NCBI GenBank assembly: GCA_036960175.1
Contig: JBALWH010000001.1
Coordinates: 62,001-126,000 of the forward strand
Length of the DNA stretch: 64,000 bases
From: Motiliproteus sp036960175
GTDB taxonomy: Bacteria; Pseudomonadota; Gammaproteobacteria; Pseudomonadales; Balneatricaceae
Direction of reading: 5' to 3'
Below, in pieces: positions 51,057 to 58,837 of the stretch. Each line of letters opens with the position of its first letter. Positions within the stretch are counted from its first letter, which is position 1. The notes under the pieces are model-generated. The model did no database searches, was not told where the DNA came from, and saw only the letters and a list, made by a program, of their open reading frames with translations. A program made the translations under genes and the position numbers.

Positions 51057-51818
51057 ATGACATATCGACGTGTAAAGCAGCCCAAAATTTCTGATGTAAT
51101 CATGGAAGAGCTGGAAACCATGATTCTTGAAGGAAGCTTGAAGCCGGGGCAGCGGCTGTTGTCAGAAAGGGAGCTGTCGAAGCAGTTTGAGGTTTCTAGG
51201 CCTTCATTGCGTGAGGCGGTTCAGAAGCTGGTTGCTAAAGGTTTGCTAACCAGTCGCCAGGGCGGTGGTACTTTCGTGTCTGAAACCATTGGAGCTTCAT
51301 TTTCTGATCCGCTGATGGAACTTTTTAATTCTCATCCAGAGGCGCAGTATGATTTGTTGGAGTTCCGTCATGCGCTGGAGGGGGTTATTGCCTACTATGC
51401 CGCGCTGCGAAGTACGGAGGCCGATAAGGTTGCGATAAAGCTGTGTTACGAGAAGCTAGAGGGTTTTCATAAGACCAAGGAATTTGAGAAAGAAGTCGAT
51501 GCGGATGTTGATTTTCATCTTTGCATCGCGGGGGCGACCCATAATATGGTGTTGCTGCACACTATGCGGGCGCTGCTGGGTTTGCTGCGCAAGAATATCA
51601 TGAGTAATCTTTCCAATATTTATCCTAAGCCTGGGCATCGCACTAAAATCCATGCCCAGCATCGAGTTTTAATGGACGCTATTATTGCTGGTAACCCAGA
51701 GGACGCTCGAAGCGCTGCTCATGAGCATCTAGCTTATGTAGAGGAGGCGTTGCTGGAATACGGTAAGGAAGAGACCCGGCTTGAGCGCTCGCTGCGTCGC
51801 GCAAATATCACCAACTAA
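51057..51818 (+). CDS. pdhR: PdhR, GntR/FadR-family pyruvate-responsive repressor
   Basis: 253-residue GntR-family regulator of the FadR subgroup. The N-terminal winged helix (LLSERELSKQFEVSRPSLRE, then RQGGGTFV) is followed by an all-helical FCD effector domain. Segments such as VKQPKISDVI, FSDPL-x-EL, EAQYDLLEFRHALEG and the C-terminal RLERSLRR correspond closely to E. coli PdhR, which is inactivated by pyruvate. It is divergent from the TRAP-dld genes and about 210 bases upstream of aceE, and three matching operators lie in front of it. No strong ribosome-binding site is seen. Confidence 0.93.
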   Translation: MTYRRVKQPKISDVIMEELETMILEGSLKPGQRLLSERELSKQFEVSRPSLREAVQKLVAKGLLTSRQGGGTFVSETIGASFSDPLMELFNSHPEAQYDLLEFRHALEGVIAYYAALRSTEADKVAIKLCYEKLEGFHKTKEFEKEVDADVDFHLCIAGATHNMVLLHTMRALLGLLRKNIMSNLSNIYPKPGHRTKIHAQHRVLMDAIIAGNPEDARSAAHEHLAYVEEALLEYGKEETRLERSLRRANITN

Positions 51819-51843
51819 ATTTTCTGACCGATTGTATGGTTTT

Positions 51844-51858
51844 TGTAGTATTACTACA
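51844..51858. promoter_or_regulatory. Palindromic operator 1 upstream of aceE
   Basis: TGTAGTA-T-TACTACA, a perfect 15-base palindrome in the pdhR-aceE gap. It does not fit the ATTGGT-N3-ACCAAT sites used in front of pdhR. It resembles the HexR (RpiR-family) motif TGTAAT-N3-ATTACA as I remember it. The regulator is inferred only. Confidence 0.6.
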
Positions 51859-51915
51859 TAATAGCCATGTTATGGTGATTTTTTAAGCAACATATGGACA
51901 TTATTAAGCTTATTA

Positions 51916-51930
51916 TGTAGTATTGCTACA
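51916..51930. promoter_or_regulatory. Palindromic operator 2 upstream of aceE
   Basis: TGTAGTA-T-TGCTACA, a one-mismatch copy of the palindrome at 51844-51858. The centres are 72 bases apart, close to seven helical turns, which would allow binding on the same face of the DNA. Confidence 0.6.
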
Positions 51931-52031
51931 CATTTCGCTGAGTGGTATTTTGCGTTGCAGCGTGAATACCGTTAATCGGTGATCTAGGCTTAGGCTTCTG
52001 CCGCCTTACAACAACAATGGAGAATGTCGCT

Positions 52032-54695
52032 GTGCAAGAAGAAAGAATCGTAGACGTCGATCCAATCGAAACTCAAGAATGGATGGATGCGCTGGAATCC
52101 CTGGCAAAAACTGAAGGCTCTGATCGAGCTAAATATATTCTTTCCCAGCTTGGCGAAAAAGCCAAAGAGTTGGGCGCTGCCTTGCCTACATCATTAACAA
52201 CCTCTTATATCAATACCATCGAGCCTAAAGATGAGCCGGCGCTTCCTGGCGACCTCTTTATGGAACGTCGTATTCGCTCCCTGATCCGCTGGAACGCCAT
52301 GGCGATGGTTATGCGTGCCAATGACAATGATGATGGACTGGGTGGTCATATCTCCAGTTTCTCTTCTTCGGCGACGCTTTATGATATTGGCTTCAATAAC
52401 TTTTTCCGTGGCCCAGAAGGCGATCAGGAAGGCGATCTAGTCTTTTTCCAAGGCCATATCGCACCAGGGATCTACTCCCGTGCTTATTTGGAAGGTCGTC
52501 TGACCGAAGACCAAATGGATAGCTATCGCCGCGAAGTCGACGGCAACGGTCTGTCTTCGTATCCACATCCTTGGCTGATGCCTGACTTCTGGCAGTTTCC
52601 AACGGTATCCATGGGCCTAGGTCCAATCCAAGCGATCTATCAAGCTCACGTCATGCGTTACTTGTCAGCTCGTGAGATGATCGATCGCGGTGACCGTAAA
52701 GTGTGGTGCTTTATGGGTGATGGTGAGTGTGATGAGCCCGAGTCTTTGGGTGCGATCTCTCTAGCCGGTCGTGAAAAACTGGAAAACCTGATTTTCGTTA
52801 TCAACTGTAACTTGCAGCGTCTGGATGGACCTGTTCGTGGTAACGGTAAGATCGTTCAGGAACTTGAAGGTGAGTTCCGCGGTGCTGGCTGGAATGTTGT
52901 TAAGGTGCTTTGGGGTCGTCATTGGGATCCATTGCTGGAGAAAGATCACAAAGGTTTGCTGGTTAAGCGCATGAACGAAGTGTGTGACGGTGAACTGCAG
53001 AACTGTAAGGCTAACGGTGGTGCATACACCCGTGAGCATTTCTTCGGTAAATACCCAGAGCTGCTGGAAATGGTTAAGGATATGTCTGATGAAGACATCA
53101 TGAACCTGAACCGTGGTGGACATGACCCCTACAAGGTATACGCAGCCTACAATGAAGCGGTAAACCATAAAGGTCAGCCTACGGTTATCTTGGCGCAAAC
53201 TGTTAAAGGTTATGGCACTGGTAAGTCGGGCGAAGCCAAGAACGATACTCACTCCATGAAGAAAGTGGCCATGGATGATCTGATTGATTTTCGTGACCGT
53301 TTCAATATACCGTTGGACAATGAGCAGTTAAAGAGCGTTCCTTATTATCGTCCTGCTCCAGATAGCCCTGAATTGAAGTACATGCTGGGTCGCCGTAAGG
53401 CTCTCGGTGGTTCTTATCCACAGCGTCGGGCTGATTTTGATGCGTTGGAAATTCCGCCGTTGGAGGATTTTTCTGCACAGCTTAAAGACAGTGGTAAACG
53501 CGAAATTTCCACCACCATGTCTTTTGTACGAACGCTGTCTACGCTGGCCAAAGATAAGAACGTTGGCGCTCGTGTGGTGCCTATTGTTCCTGATGAAGCG
53601 CGTACTTTCGGTATGGAAGGCATGTTCCGACAGCTGGGTATCTATACCTCAGAAGGACAGGGCTACGTTCCTCACGATCGCGAACAGATCATGTGGTACA
53701 AAGAATCCAAGCAAGGCCAGATTCTGGAAGAAGGCATCAACGAAGCCGGTTCCATGTCTGCCTGGATTGCTGCTGCCACGTCATACAGCAACAATAACTG
53801 CACCTTGATTCCGTTCTACATCACTTACTCTATGTTTGGCCTGCAACGTACGATGGACCTGGCCTGGGCTGCCGGTGATTCTCAAGCTCGGGGTTTCCTG
53901 ATCGGTGGGACTGCTGGACGTACCACCCTGAATGGTGAAGGTCTGCAGCACGAAGATGGTCATAGCCTGTTATTGGCGCAGATGATTCCTAACTGTGTTT
54001 CCTATGATGCCACTTATGGTTATGAGTTGGCGGTCATTATCCAGGACGGCCTTAAGCGCATGTTCCAGGATAAAGAAAACAAGTTCTATTACCTGACCGT
54101 AATGAACGAGAACTACGCCCAGCCAGCTATGCCTGCGGGTTCCGAAGCCGGCATCATCAAAGGGATGTATTTGCTGGAAGAAGGCAAGAAGACCGCTAAG
54201 AAGAAGGTTCAGCTGATGGGTAGCGGTACTATCCTGCGTGAAGTGCGCGCGGCTGCCGATATTCTGCGTGCTGACTTTGGTGTTGAATCTGATGTTTGGA
54301 GTGTCACCAGCTTTAACGAGTTGCAGCGCGAAGCTAAAGATACGGGTCGCTGGAATATGCTGCATCCGGAAGAAGACGCACGTAAGTCATACATTGAAGA
54401 GTGCCTGGCTGACGGCAAAGGCCCCGTCATTGCTTCTACTGATTACATCAAGAACTATCCTGACCAGATCCGCGAATTTGTTTCTGGCACTTATCGTGTA
54501 TTGGGTACAGACGGCTTCGGTCGCAGTGATACCCGTGCCAAGCTGCGCGAATTCTTCGAAGTAAACCGTTACTACGTTGTTGTGGCGGCGCTTAAAGCTC
54601 TGGCAGATGAAGGTACGATTAAGCCTGCTGAAGTGACCAAGGCGCTGAAGAAATTCAACATCAATCCTGAGAAGCCGAACCCCCTTAGCGTTTAA
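52032..54695 (+). CDS. aceE: AceE, pyruvate dehydrogenase E1 component
   Basis: Homodimeric thiamine-diphosphate E1 that decarboxylates pyruvate and acetylates the lipoyl groups of AceF. The thiamine-diphosphate motif GDGECDEPESLGAI through INCNLQRLDGPV is intact, and SSFSSSATLYDIGFNNFFRG is typical. I prefer the GTG at 52032 (887 residues, MQEERIVDVDPIETQEW) because GGAGA lies nine bases upstream. The ATG at 52017 has no ribosome-binding site. aceF follows after 51 bases. Confidence 0.97.
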   Translation: MQEERIVDVDPIETQEWMDALESLAKTEGSDRAKYILSQLGEKAKELGAALPTSLTTSYINTIEPKDEPALPGDLFMERRIRSLIRWNAMAMVMRANDNDDGLGGHISSFSSSATLYDIGFNNFFRGPEGDQEGDLVFFQGHIAPGIYSRAYLEGRLTEDQMDSYRREVDGNGLSSYPHPWLMPDFWQFPTVSMGLGPIQAIYQAHVMRYLSAREMIDRGDRKVWCFMGDGECDEPESLGAISLAGREKLENLIFVINCNLQRLDGPVRGNGKIVQELEGEFRGAGWNVVKVLWGRHWDPLLEKDHKGLLVKRMNEVCDGELQNCKANGGAYTREHFFGKYPELLEMVKDMSDEDIMNLNRGGHDPYKVYAAYNEAVNHKGQPTVILAQTVKGYGTGKSGEAKNDTHSMKKVAMDDLIDFRDRFNIPLDNEQLKSVPYYRPAPDSPELKYMLGRRKALGGSYPQRRADFDALEIPPLEDFSAQLKDSGKREISTTMSFVRTLSTLAKDKNVGARVVPIVPDEARTFGMEGMFRQLGIYTSEGQGYVPHDREQIMWYKESKQGQILEEGINEAGSMSAWIAAATSYSNNNCTLIPFYITYSMFGLQRTMDLAWAAGDSQARGFLIGGTAGRTTLNGEGLQHEDGHSLLLAQMIPNCVSYDATYGYELAVIIQDGLKRMFQDKENKFYYLTVMNENYAQPAMPAGSEAGIIKGMYLLEEGKKTAKKKVQLMGSGTILREVRAAADILRADFGVESDVWSVTSFNELQREAKDTGRWNMLHPEEDARKSYIEECLADGKGPVIASTDYIKNYPDQIREFVSGTYRVLGTDGFGRSDTRAKLREFFEVNRYYVVVAALKALADEGTIKPAEVTKALKKFNINPEKPNPLSV

Positions 54696-54746
54696 ACGGG
54701 TACTCGGGTTTTATTGGATAGTTACGAGATTTAAAGGATAACGATT

Positions 54747-56642
54747 GTGACGACTAAAACGATTTGTGTTCCAGATATTGGCGGTTCCGAAGACGTCGAT
54801 GTGATTGAAGTGTGCGTCAAAGTAGGCGACGTAGTGGCAGAGGGTGATTCTTTAATCGTCCTCGAGACCGACAAAGCGTCCATGGAGGTTCCCGCTCCTG
54901 AAGGCGGTGTCGTGGCCTCTTTGACGATTAATGAAGGCGATACCTGTAAAGAAGGTGACGCTATTCTTGAGTTGACCATTGGTGCTACTGCGGCAGCACC
55001 TGCCGAAGCGCCAGCGCCTGCCGCTCCAGTTGCGGCTCCTGCTCCTGCTCCTGCTCCAGTCGCTGCGCCTGCAGCGGCGGCTTCAGAAACTATTGTGGTT
55101 CCTGATATTGGTGGTTCTGAAAACGTAGATATTATCGAAGTCTGCGTCAAGGTTGGTGATGTCGTTGCCGAAGGTGACTCTCTGATCGTTCTGGAAACTG
55201 ATAAGGCTTCCATGGAAGTGCCTGCGCCTAAAGGTGGTGTAGTCGAGTCCCTGAGTGTTAACGAAGGTGACACCATTTCAGAAGGTGGCGCTATTTTGGT
55301 TCTGGCGGTTGCCGGTGCTGCACCTGCAGTGGCTGTCGCTGCTGCTCCTGTCGCTGTTGCCGGCGGCGTGGAACCGGTTGCTGTTCCTGATATTGGTGGT
55401 TCTGAAAACGTCGACGTTATCGAAGTCTGCGTGAAGGCCGGTGATGAGATTGCCGAGGGTGATTCTCTGATCGTATTGGAAACTGATAAAGCGTCCATGG
55501 AAGTGCCTGCGCCTAAGGGTGGTGTGGTTAAGAGCGTTAAGATCAAAGAAGGTGACACCGTTTCTGAAGGTGACCTGATCTTAGAGCTGGAAGTGGTCGG
55601 TGGCGCAGCCACCGTTGCTAGTGCACCTGCTCCTTCAGCTCCAGCTGCTGCTCCAGCAACTCCGGCACCCACTGCTGCAAAAGCACCCGCTGCGGGCGCT
55701 GTTGATCTGGAAAAGCTTGAGAAAGCGAACAAGCAAGTTCATGCCGGTCCTGCAGTACGCTCTATCGCTCGCGAATTCGGTGTTGATCTGGCTGTTGTTA
55801 AGGGAACTGGTCCTAAGGGACGCATCCTTAAAGAAGACGTTCAGGCTTATGTTAAACAGGCCTTGTCTGCGGCTCAGAAGGCGCCTGCCGCTCCTGCTGC
55901 TGGTAGTGGCGTTCCTGCGGTCCCAGAAATTGATTTCTCCAAGTTCGGTGAAATTGAACTGGAAAAGATGAGTAAGATTAAGAAGTTAACTGCGGCTAAC
56001 ATGACTCGTTGTTGGTTAAACGTGCCTCATGTGACGCAGTTCGACGATATCGATATTACTGACCTGGAAGCTTTCCGTAAGTCTATCAAGGCGGATGCTG
56101 AGAAAGCAGGTACCAAGGTCACGCCAATGCCGTTCTTGATTAAGGCGGTAGCCTTTGCTCTGCGGGCGCATCCTAACTTTAACGTTTCTATGCACGCTGA
56201 TGGTGAGCATATTGTTCACAAGAACTATGTGCATGTCGGCATCGCCATGGATACGCCAGCAGGTCTGATGGTCCCGGTTATTCGTGATGCGGATAAGAAG
56301 TCCATTTTCGAATTGGCTAAAGAAGCGGCTGAGCTAGGCGGAAAAGCTAAAAATCGCAAACTTAAGCCAGCGGAAATGCAGGGTTCCTGTTTTACTATAT
56401 CCAGCTTGGGTGGTCTTGGTGGAACAGGCTTTACGCCGATCGTACCTGCTCCTGAAGTGGCGATTCTGGGTGTATCTCGTGCGGATGTTAAGCCGAAGTG
56501 GAATGGTTCCGAGTTTATTCCTCGTACCATGCTGCCGTTGGCGCTTTCTTATGATCACCGTGCTATTAATGGTGCTGATGCCGGACGCTTCATGTATACG
56601 CTTGGGCAGGTTCTGAGTGATGTTCGTCGTCTGGTGCTGTAA
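54747..56642 (+). CDS. aceF: AceF, dihydrolipoamide acetyltransferase (E2), three lipoyl domains
   Basis: 631-residue core of the pyruvate dehydrogenase complex from a GTG at 54747, after AAAGGA. Three tandem lipoyl domains each carry ETDKASMEVPAP, with lipoylated Lys at about 43, 153 and 248, joined by Ala/Pro-rich linkers. An E1/E3-binding domain follows (GPAVRSIAREFGVDLAVVKG, then GPKGRILKEDV). The catalytic domain ends with SYDHRAINGADAGRF. No lpd (E3) gene follows; a terminator and a signalling operon come next, so E3 must be encoded elsewhere. Confidence 0.97.
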   Translation: MTTKTICVPDIGGSEDVDVIEVCVKVGDVVAEGDSLIVLETDKASMEVPAPEGGVVASLTINEGDTCKEGDAILELTIGATAAAPAEAPAPAAPVAAPAPAPAPVAAPAAAASETIVVPDIGGSENVDIIEVCVKVGDVVAEGDSLIVLETDKASMEVPAPKGGVVESLSVNEGDTISEGGAILVLAVAGAAPAVAVAAAPVAVAGGVEPVAVPDIGGSENVDVIEVCVKAGDEIAEGDSLIVLETDKASMEVPAPKGGVVKSVKIKEGDTVSEGDLILELEVVGGAATVASAPAPSAPAAAPATPAPTAAKAPAAGAVDLEKLEKANKQVHAGPAVRSIAREFGVDLAVVKGTGPKGRILKEDVQAYVKQALSAAQKAPAAPAAGSGVPAVPEIDFSKFGEIELEKMSKIKKLTAANMTRCWLNVPHVTQFDDIDITDLEAFRKSIKADAEKAGTKVTPMPFLIKAVAFALRAHPNFNVSMHADGEHIVHKNYVHVGIAMDTPAGLMVPVIRDADKKSIFELAKEAAELGGKAKNRKLKPAEMQGSCFTISSLGGLGGTGFTPIVPAPEVAILGVSRADVKPKWNGSEFIPRTMLPLALSYDHRAINGADAGRFMYTLGQVLSDVRRLVL

Positions 56643-56663
56643 TAGACCGGTATAAGCATGTTT

Positions 56664-56691
56664 AAAAAACGCCCTTAGGGGCGTTTTTTTT
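56664..56691 (+). terminator. Intrinsic terminator after aceF
   Basis: Stem AAAAAACGCCC / GGGCGTTTTTT with a 4-base loop and a run of eight T, 21 bases after the aceF stop. Confidence 0.95.
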
Positions 56692-56852
56692 GCGCAAAAA
56701 ACAGCTTGCCTAGCAGGGCATTAAAAATCTCGCCTCTTTGATAGCTAGAGTCTGTTGATCGGTAGCAAATAAGTCGTTAATAATTCAGAAAATCTGTGGC
56801 TTAAGACTATATCGGAGACTACTCTTTTACTATCTGGAGCAGGGATATTGAA

Positions 56853-57650
56853 ATGGATAGCGACAAACAAAGAACGTTATTATTAGTTGATGATGAAGAA
56901 AACATTCTACGCTCACTGAAACGGCTATTCCGCCGAGAGGGTTATCAAATCCTAACTGCTAATAGTGGTGCAGAGGGTCTTGAAGTCCTGAAAGAGCACG
57001 CCGTCGGCGTTATTGTTTCGGATCAACGCATGCCAGAAATGACGGGTAGTGAGTTTTTGCACCATGTGAAAGAGCTCTATCCGGACACGGTTCGTATTAT
57101 TCTCAGTGGCTACACCGATCTTGAATCCGTCACTGAATCAATCAACATGGGGGCGGTGTACAAATTTCTTACTAAGCCCTGGGACGATAACCTGCTTTGC
57201 CAGAATGTCCGCGAAGCGTTCAGGATTTTTGAGCTCAATGCCGAAAATCTGCGTCTTACCCAAGAGCTACAGGCTGTAAACCAGCAGCTCGAAAACCGTG
57301 TAGAGCAAAAAACCAAGCAGTTACGACTGAATATTCGAGCGTTAACCGTTTCTCAGGATATTCTTGAAGAGTTACCTATTATGGTTTTAGGTATCAGTGA
57401 AGGTCAGGTCATAGTCGCCAACCGCTGCGCACGGGAAATTCTAGTCGAATCGCCAGTTTTAATAGGTATGCCTCTGGAGGAAATTACCCCTTCTCAGCTT
57501 AACGATCTTTATGAGCAGTCGCTGTTGCAAGGTGATGTCTCCGATACTGACATTCGCATAAATGGCTGCGACTATTTATGCGACTGCCATAAAAATTCCA
57601 GCGATGGTGCGCATGAGGGGTACATTGTTACTCTGAGGAGTAAGCCATGA
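56853..57650 (+). CDS. Response regulator with coiled coil and PAS-like output region
   Basis: 265 residues. The receiver domain occupies about residues 8-122 with phospho-acceptor Asp near 57 (VIVSDQRMPEM), acidic pocket LLLVDDEEN and Lys in FLTKPWDD. A coiled coil (AENLRLTQELQAVNQQLENR) leads to a C-terminal PAS-like part (ILEELPIMVLGISEGQVIVA) without DNA-binding motif. It is the first gene of a five-gene operon and overlaps the next gene by four bases. No histidine kinase is nearby. Confidence 0.85.
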   Translation: MDSDKQRTLLLVDDEENILRSLKRLFRREGYQILTANSGAEGLEVLKEHAVGVIVSDQRMPEMTGSEFLHHVKELYPDTVRIILSGYTDLESVTESINMGAVYKFLTKPWDDNLLCQNVREAFRIFELNAENLRLTQELQAVNQQLENRVEQKTKQLRLNIRALTVSQDILEELPIMVLGISEGQVIVANRCAREILVESPVLIGMPLEEITPSQLNDLYEQSLLQGDVSDTDIRINGCDYLCDCHKNSSDGAHEGYIVTLRSKP

Positions 57651-57967
57651 AGGGTGAGCCGAAAAATGTCGCTATTTCCGAAGTGGAAGTGGGGGCGTTG
57701 GTTGCTGTCGATGTGATCGATAGCAATGGTCAGTTATTGGTGCCAGCGGAAACCGAACTCACAGAAAAGTTGATTGCCTTGTTGGAGCGACGTCAGGTAG
57801 AACGGATTGACGTGGTGATTCCCATTCAACTAACCGATGAAGAGAAAGAGCAGCTAATTACTGATATTCGAAGCAAATTGGATGTGCAGTTTGCAAGTGC
57901 CGGCCAATGCGAGACGGCTATGCAGCTGAAGGACATCTTGTTTCGGTATCGCTGTCGGGGGCTATAG
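57647..57967 (+). CDS. Small protein resembling the C-terminal domain of HD-GYP-type regulators
   Basis: 106 residues, ATGA overlap with the preceding response regulator. The segment SEVEVGALVAVDVIDSNGQL followed by LVPAETELTEKLIALLERR has the same pattern as the last 60 residues of the REC-HD protein at 58838 (PGMKLSRDLFNHGEMLLLTK). That module commonly accompanies HD-GYP proteins. No catalytic motif is visible. A binding or adaptor role within this operon is my inference. Confidence 0.7.
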   Translation: MKGEPKNVAISEVEVGALVAVDVIDSNGQLLVPAETELTEKLIALLERRQVERIDVVIPIQLTDEEKEQLITDIRSKLDVQFASAGQCETAMQLKDILFRYRCRGL

Positions 57968-57970
57968 GCT

Positions 57971-58816
57971 ATGGATCAGCAGCAAATTAATCAGCTTAAG
58001 CAATGTATTAATAAGGTGATGCCCTTTTCCGATAACGTCCAGACTGTACTCAGTAAAATGAACGCAAAGCCCATTGATATTAACGCTATCTGTCAACAGT
58101 TGGAAATGGACCCGCTGTTAACCGCAGCCATTTTACGTTTAGCGAATTCCCCTTTTTACGGCTTTGTTCGCAAAATAGATCTCATTCAGGACGCTGCGGT
58201 ATTGTTAGGGATTCACTCCTTGCGCCAGGTCATTATGTCGTACTCTTTGGTGCAGGCATTTCCCTATACGTCGGAGAGTGGTTTGGATAGGAAGCAGTTG
58301 TGGAGGCACTCTGTTGCAGTAGCGGTCACTGCTAAATACTTGTCCCAAATGGCTGGCCATGAAGGTAACGATTCCTTTATTGCAGGCATGCTGCACGATA
58401 TCGGTCAGTTTCTTCTGGATCAGTGCTTCCCGGAAGAATATAGACAAGTTTTTCAGTATATCGAAGAGCACCATTGCTCTCTGTCTAAGGCCGAGCAAGA
58501 AGTCCTGAAGCTGGGGCATGGTAAGGTTGGTGCAGTGGCCATCCATCACTGGAAGTTGCCAGATTATCTGGCAGAGGTGGCTTTGAGGCATAGCGCCCCT
58601 CCTACGGAGGGTGAAGTGAATCCCTTGGTGGATCTGGTTCATGTTGCCAATGTTATCGTCAAGGGGTTGTGGGTAGTAGAGGGCGGTAACGACGGTATCG
58701 ATTATCTCTCCGAGCACAGTCTCGGGCGATTAGGGTTGGATTGGCAAACACTGGAATCGGAGTTACCTGAAATAGAAAAAATGATACATGACATCATAGA
58801 GCGTATGCTTCCGTAA
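57971..58816 (+). CDS. HDOD-domain protein
   Basis: 281 residues with one HDOD domain at about 10-215: QLEMDPLLTAAILRLANSPF, HSLRQVIMSYSLVQAF, the partly kept HD motif MLHDIGQFLLDQ, and LGHGKVGAVAIHHWKLP. HDOD proteins are non-enzymatic relatives of HD phosphohydrolases that act as scaffolds in signalling and chemotaxis. It starts three bases after the previous stop and lies 21 bases before the REC-HD gene. Confidence 0.88.
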   Translation: MDQQQINQLKQCINKVMPFSDNVQTVLSKMNAKPIDINAICQQLEMDPLLTAAILRLANSPFYGFVRKIDLIQDAAVLLGIHSLRQVIMSYSLVQAFPYTSESGLDRKQLWRHSVAVAVTAKYLSQMAGHEGNDSFIAGMLHDIGQFLLDQCFPEEYRQVFQYIEEHHCSLSKAEQEVLKLGHGKVGAVAIHHWKLPDYLAEVALRHSAPPTEGEVNPLVDLVHVANVIVKGLWVVEGGNDGIDYLSEHSLGRLGLDWQTLESELPEIEKMIHDIIERMLP

Positions 58817-58837
58817 CAGCTAAGAGGCTAACCAAAA

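Noticed and set aside
54731..55732. Long open frame on the minus strand opposite aceF (333 codons)
   Set aside because: It mirrors the Ala/Pro-rich lipoyl linkers and repeats of aceF. Its product is low-complexity Ser/Thr/Ala/Pro without any motif, and no ribosome-binding site is seen.
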